Below, piece by piece: positions 28,151 to 37,191 of a stretch of DNA of 64,000 nucleotides. This DNA is from JAJECS01 sp965219705 (GTDB lineage Bacteria > Chloroflexota > UBA11872), in contig OZ244789.1 in NCBI GenBank assembly GCA_965219705.1, forward strand, positions 3,038,001 to 3,102,000, given 5' to 3'. The notes under the pieces were generated by a model that saw only the letters and a list, made by a program, of their open reading frames with translations, did not search any database and was not told the DNA's origin. Every line of letters starts with the position of its first letter. Within the stretch, counting starts at the first letter, position 1. The translations under genes and the position numbers were made by a program.

Positions 28151-28633
28151 CTATCTCGGCGGCGGATTGGCCTCCAGCGCCGCTCGATAGTCCGCAATCA
28201 CGCGGTCCACGTCGGCCTGGTCGGCGCCCGGCAAATCCCCGGCGGCAACCTGACGAAACGTGTCGCTGAGGCTCCAGGCCACGGCGTCGTTGGGCATCTT
28301 GGCGTAACGCGGCGCCAGGTGGGCGTGCATGTGAGGAACGCTCTCACCAAACGCGACGACGTAGATTCGCAGCGCGCCGGTCACCTGCTCGAGCGTATGC
28401 GTGAGATGCCGCAGCAGCGGGCCGAAGTTGGCGGCCTCTTCGTCGGTGAAGTGCGCCGGCCCCTGCACGTGCCGCTGGGGGTGCAGCATCATCCAGCCCG
28501 CCAGCGGCGCGGGAGGCGGCGTGTGGCGCACGAACCAGAGATCGTTGGCGAAGATGACGCCGCCGGGGCTCGGTTCCTCGCCCGCATTTGCATGGCACAC
28601 GTCGCACGCGGCGTCGTAAGTGGGATGTCTCAT
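28151..28633 (-). CDS. HIT-family hydrolase
   Basis: A 160-residue histidine-triad protein with the motif HMHAHLAPR (about residues 99-107), preceded by the usual FVRHTPP and GWMMLHPQRH segments. HIT proteins hydrolyse or transfer nucleotide phosphates (AMP-lysine, AMP-NH2, Ap4A). Two N-terminal Cys (CDVC) may be part of a metal site. The exact activity is unknown. The neighbour upstream on the same strand is a Rieske protein. Confidence 0.8.
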   Translation of the reverse strand: MRHPTYDAACDVCHANAGEEPSPGGVIFANDLWFVRHTPPPAPLAGWMMLHPQRHVQGPAHFTDEEAANFGPLLRHLTHTLEQVTGALRIYVVAFGESVPHMHAHLAPRYAKMPNDAVAWSLSDTFRQVAAGDLPGADQADVDRVIADYRAALEANPPPR

Positions 28634-28692
28634 GAGCGTGAACGCTCCTCACGCGGTGGTCCGGCCGTCACGCGGCGCATCATGCCACGGAC

Positions 28693-29190
28693 CTACGGCC
28701 GGAGCGCCTGACTGGGGTCATACACCGCGCGCTGCCGCACGGCCGATTTGCCGGTGCGCACCACGAGGGACGCGCCGCTGAGGCCGACCGGAAACAGATC
28801 CATGGGGCGATCTGCCGGTCCGGCCAGCCGTTCGCCGTTGAGCGCGAAGCGCGAAAAGTGGCAGCGGCACTCGAACACGCCCTCGCGCGGCGGTGGAATC
28901 GGGCAGCCCAGGTGTGGGCAGCGCTCGTAGAGCGCCAGGAAGCCGTCGGGCAGCCGCACGAGATGGAATTGGCCCTCGGGCCAGTGGCGCGCCTCGCCGA
29001 CCGCGTAGTCGTCGGGCCGCCCGGCCTGAATGACGCCGCCGAAGCGACGTGCGGCTGGCGTCCAGACGAGGCGCCAAGCGGCGCCAATGCCAACGGCGGC
29101 CAACGCCGCGGCCACGGGTGGCACAAAGCTCCGCCGCAAGTACCAGCGACGCGAGCGACGCGAATCGGGCGCGTTACGCATACCGACCAT
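28693..29190 (-). CDS. Membrane-anchored Rieske [2Fe-2S] protein
   Basis: A 165-residue protein with an N-terminal basic segment ending in LRRSF (a Tat-like signal anchor) and one hydrophobic helix (PPVAAALAAVGIGAAW), then a Rieske domain with CPHLGC and CRCHFSRF providing two Cys and two His ligands. It probably faces the outside and carries electrons, but no cytochrome b partner is nearby. Start chosen at the ATG at 29190; the frame is open to 29256. An ATG at 29181 is also possible. Confidence 0.75.
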   Translation of the reverse strand: MVGMRNAPDSRRSRRWYLRRSFVPPVAAALAAVGIGAAWRLVWTPAARRFGGVIQAGRPDDYAVGEARHWPEGQFHLVRLPDGFLALYERCPHLGCPIPPPREGVFECRCHFSRFALNGERLAGPADRPMDLFPVGLSGASLVVRTGKSAVRQRAVYDPSQALRP

Positions 29191-29355
29191 TTTCACGCCC
29201 GGGTGCAGTGTCCAGCATGACCCTCGGGGCCGTGCGTTCGCGGCGAGCACGGCCAAATCTCGCGGCGCAAGTGTAGGCGCTGCCCAGCATGACGCGCCGT
29301 AGGCCCCGGGGCCGAGGTGCTAGCGTGCCCGGGCGAGCTTGCCCAGGGACTTGCC

Positions 29356-30294
29356 ATGCGCCGCGTGCTCCTTGCGACGGCGTTGGCCGCCGCCGCGGCG
29401 GCGCTGACGGGCTGGCGTCGGCTGCGGCCCCCGGATGCGCCCACCCCGACCGGCCCCGCAGCCGACGGGGCGGACTTCGTGGAGGTGAACGGCGCGCCCT
29501 ACCACGCTCGCGTGGTGGGGCATGGCCCGTCCATCGTGTTCCTGCACGGCTTTCTCAGCACGGCTGCCGTGTGGGACCCGGTGATCGACCGGGTCGGGCC
29601 GGAATTCCACTGCGCGGCAGTAGACCTACCGGGGTTTGGTCGCTCCGCCAAGGGCGCGGCGGTGCCCGCCGGCGCCTGGGGACGCGTGGAATGGCTGCGC
29701 GGACTGCTCGACGCCTTGCAGATCGACGTGGCCACCCTGGTCGGCGCCTCCATGGGCGGCCAAACGGCGCTGGCCTTTGCCAGCCGCTATCCCGCGCGTG
29801 TGCGCAATCTGGTGCTCATTGCGCCATTTGCCCATGAGCCGGACCCCTATCCGTCGCGCTCCGCCTGGACCTGGCCGCTGGTAGTGTGGCTGTTTGAGCA
29901 CAGCATGTTCAGCCGGCGCTGGATCGCCTGGCGGCAGCGGCGGCAGATGGCGCAGCCCCACCGGCTGCCGCGCGGCCGCATCGACGACCTGTTCCGTCAG
30001 ACCCAGACGCCCGGCTTCCTCGAAGGGATGCGCGATGGCTACATTCAGCCTCCGGTTGATGACTTGCGCGACCAACTCGCAGACGTGCGCGCGCCGCTGC
30101 TGGTCCTGTGGGGCGCCGGCGACCGTACGCTCTCCATCGAGTTGAGCCGAGAGATCGCGGCCCGCGTTCCCAACGGGCGCCTACGGGTGATCGCAAGCGC
30201 CGGCCATTCCGTGCAGCTCGATCAGCCGGAGCTGGTGGCGCGGATCATCGAGGCGGCGATCGGTGAGGCGGACGACGCGGAACTGTCCCGCTAG
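29356..30294 (+). CDS. Alpha/beta hydrolase, probably exported or membrane-anchored
   Basis: A 312-residue hydrolase with a hydrophobic N-terminal helix (about 3-20, signal peptide or anchor) and an alpha/beta hydrolase core: LHGFLS oxyanion segment, nucleophile elbow GASMGG, an acid in LWGAGDRT and the catalytic His in AGHSVQLD. A cap region with Trp/Arg-rich helices sits between strands. The ATG at 29356 has AGGGA seven bases upstream. Its 3' end overlaps the convergent GatD-like gene by four bases. Confidence 0.8.
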   Translation: MRRVLLATALAAAAAALTGWRRLRPPDAPTPTGPAADGADFVEVNGAPYHARVVGHGPSIVFLHGFLSTAAVWDPVIDRVGPEFHCAAVDLPGFGRSAKGAAVPAGAWGRVEWLRGLLDALQIDVATLVGASMGGQTALAFASRYPARVRNLVLIAPFAHEPDPYPSRSAWTWPLVVWLFEHSMFSRRWIAWRQRRQMAQPHRLPRGRIDDLFRQTQTPGFLEGMRDGYIQPPVDDLRDQLADVRAPLLVLWGAGDRTLSIELSREIAARVPNGRLRVIASAGHSVQLDQPELVARIIEAAIGEADDAELSR

Positions 30295-31043
30295 CGACGG
30301 CCGGACACCCCGGCAATTCGCAGCGCGGCGCGATGGGCGCGCCACTCGACAGCGTCGTCGAGTGGCGCAAGCTCGTACTCCGGCGCCGCTCGACGCAGCG
30401 CCACGGTCAGCAGGTGGTCGGCCAGATGTGGGTTTTTGGGCAACAGCGACCCATGCAAGTACGTGCCGACGGCGGTGCCGGCCACCGCGCCTTCGCTGCC
30501 GTCCTTCCCGTTGTTGCCGAACCCGCGCACGACCTCCGCCAGCGGGCTGGCGCCGGCGCCGAGGTAGGTGCGGCCGCCGTGATTCTCGAAGCCAATGAGA
30601 TGCTTGCCGCGCCAGCGGCAGGCGATGTTGCCGATGCAGCGCGCGACACCGGACCCGGGGTGGACGGTCTCCATGTCGAAGATGCCGAGCCCGGCCAACT
30701 CCGTGCCGTCGGCGTCGCGATACGACCGGCCCATCAGCTGATAACCGCCGCAGACGGCCAGCAGGGCCGCGCCGTCGGCGATGTCGCGGCCGATGCGCTC
30801 GGCGTGCCGATGCGTCAGGCCCTCGCTGGCGGCTCGCTGCTGGCGGTCTTGACCGCCGCCGATCACGTAGATGTCCTGGGGCTCGGTCAGCGCGTCACCC
30901 CAGGCGACCGTCGTCACGCGCAGCTCGATCCCGCGCCAGGCGCAGCGTTGCTGCAGGCACGTCACGTTGCCGCGGTCCGCATAGAGGTTCATCAGGTCGG
31001 GATACAGATATGCCAGCCGCAGCGCCGGCCCACCGGCATTCAT
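30291..31043 (-). CDS. gatD: GatD-like glutamine amidotransferase, lipid II isoglutaminyl synthase subunit
   Basis: A 250-residue class I glutaminase of the CobB/CobQ-like group: an N-terminal YLYPDLMNLYADRGN, the nucleophile Cys98 in AVCGGYQLMG and the catalytic His in GTYLHGSLLPKNPHLAD. With MurT it amidates the D-Glu of lipid II in the cytoplasm. The ATG at 31043 overlaps the MurT stop (ATGA), giving tight coupling. The longer open frame (to 31088) is not used. Confidence 0.88.
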   Translation of the reverse strand: MNAGGPALRLAYLYPDLMNLYADRGNVTCLQQRCAWRGIELRVTTVAWGDALTEPQDIYVIGGGQDRQQRAASEGLTHRHAERIGRDIADGAALLAVCGGYQLMGRSYRDADGTELAGLGIFDMETVHPGSGVARCIGNIACRWRGKHLIGFENHGGRTYLGAGASPLAEVVRGFGNNGKDGSEGAVAGTAVGTYLHGSLLPKNPHLADHLLTVALRRAAPEYELAPLDDAVEWRAHRAALRIAGVSGRR

Positions 31044-32437
31044 GCGTCGCTGCTCCAATAGGGTGTTGTCCAGCCCCGCGCGACGCATACGTCACGCACG
31101 GCCAGCATCGCCGTGTAGGTGGCGATGACCGCCAGTCGGCCATCGGCGCAGCTCAGCGCCTGATCGAGCGGTTCGGCGATGCCCGGCTCGACGGCCACGC
31201 CGCCGTGCGACGGCTTAACGCCGGCGTACTTCAGGCGCACTTCAAGGTCCAAAGCCCGCCGACCGCCGAGCGTGAGCCGCCGCGGCCGCAACCGCTCGAA
31301 CTCCACGTCCCAGATCCACGAGACGTCCTCGCCGTCGGCAACGCCGTCGTTCAGCAGCACCAGCGTATCCAGTTCCTCGGGCTCGGCGGCCAGAAGGTCC
31401 AGGACCTGGTTGGCGCTGGTGGGATTCTTGGTGAGGAGCAGGACCACCTCGCCTTGCGGGCTGGGAATCGTCTCCGCCCGCCCGAATGCCGGACCCGTTT
31501 GCGCCACCGCGTCCAGCGCCTCAGCCGGAGCCAGACCGAGGGCCCGCGCGGCGGCGATGGCCGCGGCGACGTTGTAGGCACTGTAGAGCCCGGGCAACGG
31601 AGTCTCCACGCCGGCCCGCCAGGCATCGGCCGCCAGCGTCAGGTCCAGCCCATCGACGCCGCGGGGTTCTGCCGCCTCGATGGCCACGTCGGGCGAGGGA
31701 CGATCCAGATCGCCAGTCGGGCAGCGGTAACGGCCGAGGTGCGCGAACGTCACGGCCTCGTAGGTCAGCAGCTCGCCGCAACGGGGACAGCCGCGCACGT
31801 CAGCCCAGGGGTCGAGGGTTGCCGCCGCGCCCAAGCCGTCGCTGCCGAACCAGTCCACGCGACCCGAGTGAACCTGGGCCACCGACGCGACCAGGGGATC
31901 GTCGGCATTGGCGACGACGGTCGCGGTCTCCGGCAACCCGCCGATGACCTCGCGCCAGGCGCGGGCGGTCGTGTCGATCTCGCCATAGCGGTCAAGCTGG
32001 TCCCGAAACAGGTTCAGCAGCACCACCAGCGTCGGCGTCAGGCGCGGCAAGAGCGACGCGAGCGCCCATTCATCGACCTCGAACACACCAACCGCACCCC
32101 GCGCGCCGCCCAATCCCCCGTGCCACGCGGCGCGCCGCACCAGCGCCGCGGCAATGCCGCGCTCCAGGTTCGATCCGGTGGCGTTGGTCCAGACCTCATG
32201 CCCGGCGGCGCGCAGCGCCGCCGCAATGAGCGCCGTGGTCGTGGTCTTGCCGTTGGTGCCGCTGATAAGCACCAGCCGGGCCAGACTGTTGAGGCCGTCG
32301 GGTACGTACTGCGGCGAAATGCCCTGCGCCACGAGGCCGCTCACCGCCGTTCCACCGCCGCGGCGCGTCGAGCGGGACGCGGCCGCCGCGGCGCGTCCGG
32401 CAGCCGTGGCCGCCGCGCGTTGTACCCGGCGCCTCAC
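31040..32437 (-). CDS. murT: MurT-like Mur ligase, lipid II isoglutaminyl synthase subunit
   Basis: A 465-residue Mur-ligase fold protein: P-loop ISGTNGKTTTT, a Mur middle domain with a four-Cys zinc ribbon insert (CPRCGELLTYEAV and YRCPTGD), NPTSANQVL and the C-terminal DUF1727 domain. It activates the D-Glu carboxylate of lipid II, which GatD then amidates. The pair was established in Gram-positive bacteria, and this gene supports peptidoglycan with D-isoglutamine here. The start is a GTG at 32437. It diverges from the GlcE-like gene with a 90-base gap. Confidence 0.9.
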   Translation of the reverse strand: MRRRVQRAAATAAGRAAAAASRSTRRGGGTAVSGLVAQGISPQYVPDGLNSLARLVLISGTNGKTTTTALIAAALRAAGHEVWTNATGSNLERGIAAALVRRAAWHGGLGGARGAVGVFEVDEWALASLLPRLTPTLVVLLNLFRDQLDRYGEIDTTARAWREVIGGLPETATVVANADDPLVASVAQVHSGRVDWFGSDGLGAAATLDPWADVRGCPRCGELLTYEAVTFAHLGRYRCPTGDLDRPSPDVAIEAAEPRGVDGLDLTLAADAWRAGVETPLPGLYSAYNVAAAIAAARALGLAPAEALDAVAQTGPAFGRAETIPSPQGEVVLLLTKNPTSANQVLDLLAAEPEELDTLVLLNDGVADGEDVSWIWDVEFERLRPRRLTLGGRRALDLEVRLKYAGVKPSHGGVAVEPGIAEPLDQALSCADGRLAVIATYTAMLAVRDVCVARGWTTPYWSSDA

Positions 32438-32513
32438 TGCAGCCCAACCATTTGCGGCGTGCTCTTACGTCCGGTGCCCATGGCCGATTCTGGGCCGCGG
32501 TCGCCCCCCGCGC

Positions 32514-32519
32514 TACCCT
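32514..32519 (+). promoter_or_regulatory. -10-like box TACCCT, possible leaderless start
   Basis: TACCCT lies eight bases before the ATG at 32528 in a G+C-rich spacer, with no ribosome-binding site. Confidence 0.35.
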
Positions 32520-32527
32520 TTGCCCGC

Positions 32528-33379
32528 ATGCGCCCCCCGCCGGCCGACCTGACGCCGCCCACCATGGCCGTGCTCGGCGCCGCGCTGGCCAACGCCCGCG
32601 CGGTGCGCATCGTGGGCACACAGAGTCTGGCGTTGCGCACTACGCCTCCGCCGCCAAACGCGTTGGTGGTCTCGACGGCCGCGCTACGGCAGCTTGCGAT
32701 CGAGCCCCTCGACCTCATCGCGCGCGTGGAGGCCGGTGTGCCGCTGTCCGAACTGCGCCGCCGCGTGTGGGAGCAGGGCCTGGTCTGGCCCGTCGAGCGG
32801 CTCGAGCCCGGCGGCACCGTTGGCGGGCTGATCGCCTCTGGCCGCGGATCGGCCGTGCGTGAGGCCGATGCGCCGGCGCGCCGCTGGATTCTGGGCGCCA
32901 CGGCCGTGCTGGCCTCGGGCGAGGCCATCCACGTCGGCGGCGCGACGGTGAAGTTTTCGGCCGGATACGGCCTCACGCATGCCATGTGGGGCTCCGGTGG
33001 ACGCCTGGGCGCGCTGGCCGCGGTCACGTTGCGCCTGCGCCAGGCCGTCCCCGACGACCCCGCCGCGCCCGACACCGGACGTCCGTTGACCCAAGTGCTC
33101 GCGTCACCCTATGAGGTGCGAGCCGAGGAGCTCCCGGCCGGATGGCGTGAGCCCGAGTGGGAAGCCATCACGGCCGGGATGCCGCGAGTCGTGAGCGCCG
33201 ACGGCGCGCGCGCGCTGATCGGCTGCCCCAACCGTGAGGTGGCGAAGGCAGTAGTGGCAGCGTTTAAGCGTCGGGGCGGCTGGGCCGCCATTGACCGACC
33301 GGTAGCGGAGGCGCGGCCGCTGTCGGATGCCTGGAGGCCGCTCGGAAGTGCCCTGGACCCCGAAGGTCGGCTCGTGTAA
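32528..33379 (+). CDS. FAD-linked oxidase, GlcE-like
   Basis: A 283-residue protein with the N-terminal FAD-binding fold of the glycolate-oxidase subunit GlcE/VAO family: VSTAALRQL, IARVEAGVPLSELRR, GGTVGGLIASGRGS and GGATVKFSAGYGLTHAMWGS. It is shorter than full D-lactate or glycolate dehydrogenases and resembles GlcE, which needs GlcD and GlcF partners; these are not in the window. The start is placed at 32528 by the -10-like box and the domain start; an ATG at 32480 adds 16 residues. Confidence 0.7.
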   Translation: MRPPPADLTPPTMAVLGAALANARAVRIVGTQSLALRTTPPPPNALVVSTAALRQLAIEPLDLIARVEAGVPLSELRRRVWEQGLVWPVERLEPGGTVGGLIASGRGSAVREADAPARRWILGATAVLASGEAIHVGGATVKFSAGYGLTHAMWGSGGRLGALAAVTLRLRQAVPDDPAAPDTGRPLTQVLASPYEVRAEELPAGWREPEWEAITAGMPRVVSADGARALIGCPNREVAKAVVAAFKRRGGWAAIDRPVAEARPLSDAWRPLGSALDPEGRLV

Positions 33380-33401
33380 CCAGGCGGCGACGGCGCTCGC
33401 C

Positions 33402-33407
33402 TATACT
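33402..33407 (+). promoter_or_regulatory. -10 box of the tRNA-Pro gene
   Basis: TATACT ends ten bases before the first tRNA base, as expected for a tRNA promoter, and calibrates the -10 motif of this genome. Confidence 0.6.
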
Positions 33408-33416
33408 GGCGGCTAT

Positions 33417-33492
<76 letters not shown>

Positions 33493-33575
33493 TTTCAAAC
33501 CTCGCGGCCGCGTGGCACTGCAGGACCGCTTGGCGGAGACCTCGATATAGTCAACCCGTCAGGCGTTGCGCAGCT

Positions 33576-35123
33576 TCAGCGGCCCAACTCTTCCAGCACG
33601 ACGTGGGCGGCGTTGTGCCCGGGCGCGCCCGTCACCTCGCCCCCTGGGTGCGTGCCCGCCCCGCAGAGGTAGAGACCCTCAATGGGTGTCCGATAGTCGG
33701 ACCATCCCGGCAGCGGCCGGCGCGACAGCATCTGCTGCGGAATGACATCGATATGCCTGATGTTGCCGTCGGTGAGGCCGATGCGCTCCTCGATGTCCTC
33801 CGGCGTCAGAAGCGTCCAGTCGATGATCGCGTCCCTGAAATTCGGGGCGTACTTGGTCAGCTCGTCGATGAGCCGCTCGCCAAACGGTCGGCGCATCTCT
33901 TCCCAGGAGCCGTCCCGGATGTGCGGCGGCACAAAGAAGACCCACATCGACAGGACGTGGCCGCCTTCCGGAGCGATCGTCGTGTCGTACACGGTCGGGA
34001 TCTGGACCTGGATGATCGGCGTGTCGGGCACCCGGCCGTGCTTGGCGTCGTTGAAGCTCCGCTCCGGATTCTCGACCGAGGGGCAGAGGCTCATCATCGC
34101 CAGGTGCTCCGGGTTGTACCCGTCACCCAGGTGGGCGGAGAAGTCAGGCAACTCCCTTAGGGCGCAAAGGAACTTGGCTGACGCCGACTCCGTCTTCAGC
34201 GCCTTGACCGCCTCGACGACCTCCGGGTCCAGGTCGGCCTCGTCCAGGAGCTTGAGATAGGTCCGCTTGGGATCCGCGTTCGACAGCACGATGTCGGCGT
34301 CGATCACCTCCCCGTCCTGGAGCTGGACGCCGACGGCCCGACCCCGCTGCACCAGAATGCGTCGCACGTCGGCGCCGGTCCTGATCGACACGCCGGCAGC
34401 CTCGGCGGAGCGGGCGATCGACTGGGTGATGCCGCCCATGCCGCCGCGGACGATCCCGTAGTTCTCCGTGTCCTCCCGGAAGGCGCTGAATCGGTAGAGC
34501 GCCGTGATGTAGGCGCTGCCCGGCGCGCTGATATCTCCCATGTCCATCGCGCCCGTGCACACCGACGCCTTGACTTCGTCGGAAACGAAGTAGCGATCGA
34601 TCAGGTCCTTGAACGGGACGGTGAGCAGGGTCTCCAGCAGTTCCTCCTCGCCCTCCTGGCGAAACCTCTCCGTTACCTCGGCCAGCGAGGGAGGTGGGCG
34701 GAGGTAGTAGCTGCTGAGAATGCCGACGGCGCGATGCCACAGATCGGCCCAATCCATCCAGGCGTCGGCATCGTCCGGCGACACCCTGCGGATATCGTCG
34801 ACCGTCTTCTCGTCGTCGTGCCAGAGCGTCACCACCTTGCCGTTGGGGAAGGGATGGATGCGCGACGGGTCGATGGGGTGGACGTGGAAGCCGTGCCGGC
34901 GCAGCTCCAGGTCGTCGATCACCTTCTGCTGCAGGATGTGGCAGACGTAGGAGCAGGTGGAAATGTGGAAGCCGGGAAACCACTCCTCGGTGACCGCCGC
35001 GCCGCCGACGACGTCCCGGCGCTCCAGGACCTGAACGTTCAGGCCGGCCCGTCCCAGGTATCCGGCGGCGACGAGGCCGTTATGCCCGGCGCCAACGATG
35101 ACGACCCGCGTATTCTCAGCCAT
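33576..35123 (-). CDS. Phytoene-dehydrogenase-like FAD oxidoreductase (PYROXD2/CrtI type)
   Basis: A 515-residue flavoprotein: dinucleotide-binding VVIVGAGHNGLVAAGYLGRAG at the N-terminus, the substrate region VLERRDVVGGAAVTEE, a YGIVRGGMGGITQS segment and the C-terminal FAD site with GLYLCGAGTHPGGEVTG. Family members are carotenoid dehydrogenases and mitochondrial PYROXD2-like proteins; no carotenoid genes are nearby, so the substrate is unknown. The ATG at 35123 has GGAGGGGG about six bases upstream and is preferred to the open-frame start at 35153. Confidence 0.85.
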   Translation of the reverse strand: MAENTRVVIVGAGHNGLVAAGYLGRAGLNVQVLERRDVVGGAAVTEEWFPGFHISTCSYVCHILQQKVIDDLELRRHGFHVHPIDPSRIHPFPNGKVVTLWHDDEKTVDDIRRVSPDDADAWMDWADLWHRAVGILSSYYLRPPPSLAEVTERFRQEGEEELLETLLTVPFKDLIDRYFVSDEVKASVCTGAMDMGDISAPGSAYITALYRFSAFREDTENYGIVRGGMGGITQSIARSAEAAGVSIRTGADVRRILVQRGRAVGVQLQDGEVIDADIVLSNADPKRTYLKLLDEADLDPEVVEAVKALKTESASAKFLCALRELPDFSAHLGDGYNPEHLAMMSLCPSVENPERSFNDAKHGRVPDTPIIQVQIPTVYDTTIAPEGGHVLSMWVFFVPPHIRDGSWEEMRRPFGERLIDELTKYAPNFRDAIIDWTLLTPEDIEERIGLTDGNIRHIDVIPQQMLSRRPLPGWSDYRTPIEGLYLCGAGTHPGGEVTGAPGHNAAHVVLEELGR

Positions 35124-35320
35124 GGTCAGCCCCCTCCGTCTGCGGTGCCGCAATGATTACAGACTAAGGCACCCGATGGCGCCGTGCGGACCTGTCCACC
35201 GTTCGCCCAACCACCGCTACCTTCGATCGTGTGGAAGGGCGTCATGGGAAGCGGTCGCCGCTTGGAGCCACCTGTGCCGAGGCCGCGGAGACAGTCTGGC
35301 GGCACGAGGCGGGCTGACGG

Positions 35321-35619
35321 ATGTTCTCAACGGATGAGCTTCCGCGGTGGATGCCTTGGCAACGGTCAGTCGAGGCCGGCGGCTGCGCGGCGCCCGGCTC
35401 CGGGTTCGTGAGCACCCGGCCCCCTGCCGGCGCCGCCTGGCTGCGTGAGCAGTACTCGGACACATCGCGTCGACGACCCGCATCGAGGCACACCAGCGCT
35501 TTTCCGAGCGGACCGATTCCTTCGTCGCCTGGGTGGTCGATGGCCTGGCGCTTCGACCCGGCGACCTGGTGCTGGACGCGAGCTGCGGCTTCGGTACCTG
35601 CTTCGAGGTGCGGCGCTGA
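35321..35619 (+). pseudogene. Decayed class I SAM methyltransferase (frameshifted and truncated)
   Basis: From 35321 one frame reads into AAWLREQYSDTS (about 35430-35475). A second frame, offset by one base, then continues with RIEAHQRFSERTDSFVAWVV and LRPGDLVLDASCGFGTCFE before a stop at 35617-35619. Together these are the N-terminal helix and SAM-binding motif I of small class I methyltransferases, joined only if one frameshift (about 35461-35475) is corrected. Everything after motif I is missing, so the remnant cannot be functional. A -10-like TACCTT at 35218-35223 may be its old promoter. The 35124-35320 stretch holds nothing else recognisable. Confidence 0.6.
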
Positions 35620-35631
35620 TCCTCTGCCCCG

Positions 35632-36108
35632 TCATGGCGCGCCATCCATCGTATCGAGCGAAGTGAGGCTTTCACGCAGGAGCACCGCGTAGCGGGCGCG
35701 CTCGGCATCATCCGCCCGGCCGAAGCGCGAGCCGCGCAGGTCGTCTCCCGCGTGACGAGGGATCACGTGGGTGTGCAGGTGCCAGACGTCCTGGTCGCCG
35801 GCCGGCTCGTTGTTCTGGCGCACGGTCACGCCGTCGCAGGGGTACCCGCGGCGCATGGCGTTGGCGACGCGGCGCGCCATGCGGGCAATGCGGCCCGCCA
35901 GGTCGTCGGGCAGCGCGTAGATGTTCTCGTGGTGCGCCAGCGGAATCACCAGCGCATGGCCGGGGTTGCTCGAGTACCAGTTTTTGGAGATCCGCACCAG
36001 CACGTGCGCGTCGCGCCAGGCGGTGTACTCGGGCTCGGCGCCTGCCGCGGTGGCGCAGAAGGGGCACTTGTAGTCTGGCGGCGCGTGCGAAATGGTCGAC
36101 CCGACCAT
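35632..36108 (-). CDS. HIT-family (GalT-like) protein
   Basis: A 158-residue histidine-triad hydrolase/transferase: N-terminal CPFC zinc-type cysteines, NPGHALVIPLAHHENIYAL and the catalytic triad HLHTHVIPR (about residues 109-117). Distinct from the HIT protein at 28.2 kb. It ends 13 bases past the remnant methyltransferase (converging). Target nucleotide unknown. Confidence 0.82.
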   Translation of the reverse strand: MVGSTISHAPPDYKCPFCATAAGAEPEYTAWRDAHVLVRISKNWYSSNPGHALVIPLAHHENIYALPDDLAGRIARMARRVANAMRRGYPCDGVTVRQNNEPAGDQDVWHLHTHVIPRHAGDDLRGSRFGRADDAERARYAVLLRESLTSLDTMDGAP

Positions 36109-36205
36109 CGGACTTGGCCTCGTGGAGCGCTGGCAATCCCAAGCCTACGCGCCGCTAGCGCCGGACTCGCGGTAGCATGGTCGATCACCAGTTCGGGGAT
36201 GTTAT

Positions 36206-36679
36206 GTGAAGTACACGTGCAAGCTCGTCATCAACCTGCCGCGCGAGCAGGTGGTCGAGCTGTTCGACGACCCCGACAACCTGCCGCGGTGGATGGAGGG
36301 CTTGCAGAGCTTCGAGCACCTCAGCGGCGACCCAGGCCAGCCGGGCGCCAAGTCCCGCCTGATCTTTGAGCGGGACGACGGCGAGACGTTCGAGATGATC
36401 GAAACACTGACGCGCAACACCCTGCCGGATGAGATCGCCGGAACCTACGAGACCAATGGGACGTGGAACGGCATCGTGAACCGTTTTGTCCCAGACGGCT
36501 CCAACGCCACGCGCTGGGTGGCCGAGAACGAGTTTGAATTCAGCGGGCTCATGCGCATCGCGGCGTTCTTCATGCGGCCGCTTTTCAAACGTCAGTCCTT
36601 GAAGTTCATGCGCGCGTTTAAGGTCTTTGCGGAAGCCACGGCCTTGGCGTCGGAGGAGCTGTCGGACGGCGACGAGTAG
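36206..36679 (+). CDS. SRPBCC-fold protein
   Basis: A 157-residue START-like protein: LVINLPREQVVELFDDPDNL at the N-terminus, then RWMEGLQSFEHL and amphipathic strands, and a C-terminal helix with FMRPLFKRQSLKFMRAF. Typical of ligand-binding SRPBCC/activator-type folds; no specific function can be assigned. GTG start at 36206 with GGGGAT about eight bases upstream. Confidence 0.7.
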   Translation: MKYTCKLVINLPREQVVELFDDPDNLPRWMEGLQSFEHLSGDPGQPGAKSRLIFERDDGETFEMIETLTRNTLPDEIAGTYETNGTWNGIVNRFVPDGSNATRWVAENEFEFSGLMRIAAFFMRPLFKRQSLKFMRAFKVFAEATALASEELSDGDE

Positions 36680-36792
36680 GGTCTTCAGCGGTCCCGAGGC
36701 ACCTGCTCGCAGTGCAACGCCGGTCGGCCCGATAGCCGCACAAGTGCGCTTGGGGAATCCCGCGCTGCAAGCAGCGTGGGCCACCGGGCTCC

Positions 36793-37191
36793 TTAGCCAC
36801 TCTCGGCTGGATACACACGCAATTCGGTGTGGCGCGCCAGCACGTCGAAGTCGGCGTCGTTGTGCAGGATCGGCACGTCGGCGCGGATGGCGGCGGAGGC
36901 GATGAGGCAGTCGATGAGCTTGCGAACGGTCTGCCCCCGCTGTCGGCAGCGGCGATAGAGTGCCGCCGCATCGTCAAAGTCGCTTGGCAGTATTGGGATC
37001 ACCGCCGCCCGCGCCAGCAGCCGCCGCAAGCTTCGCAGATGCGATTCGTCCCGCGCCCCGGCCAGCAGTTCCATCCGCACCGCACCGCAGGCGGCGATCT
37101 CGTGCGCCAGCAGCTCGTCAACGCGAAGACAGACCGCAGAGCCCGTGTTCCGCAGAAACTCAACCCAAGCCGAGGTGTCGACGAGGATCAC
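36793..37191 (-). CDS. VapC-type PIN-domain toxin
   Basis: A 132-residue PIN-domain ribonuclease: ILVDTSAWVEFL with the first Asp, a Glu in AVRMELLAGA, then LIDCLIASAA and NDADFDVLARH carrying the remaining acidic residues that bind Mg2+. VapC toxins cut tRNA or rRNA. Its ATG overlaps the end of the small antitoxin gene by four bases (antitoxin first), the usual VapBC order. Confidence 0.85.
   Translation of the reverse strand: MILVDTSAWVEFLRNTGSAVCLRVDELLAHEIAACGAVRMELLAGARDESHLRSLRRLLARAAVIPILPSDFDDAAALYRRCRQRGQTVRKLIDCLIASAAIRADVPILHNDADFDVLARHTELRVYPAESG

Noticed and set aside
25873..28197. 774-codon open frame antisense to the ABC-F and DUF402 genes
   Set aside because: A shadow frame; the ABC-F gene on the plus strand has all motifs.
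31010..32527. Upstream extension of the GlcE-like open frame
   Set aside because: It runs antisense through MurT and GatD and is not protein-like; the real start lies near 32528.
35218..35317. Possible leaderless ORF after TACCTT upstream of the methyltransferase remnant
   Set aside because: It is only 28 codons, has no recognisable sequence and may be part of the same decay.
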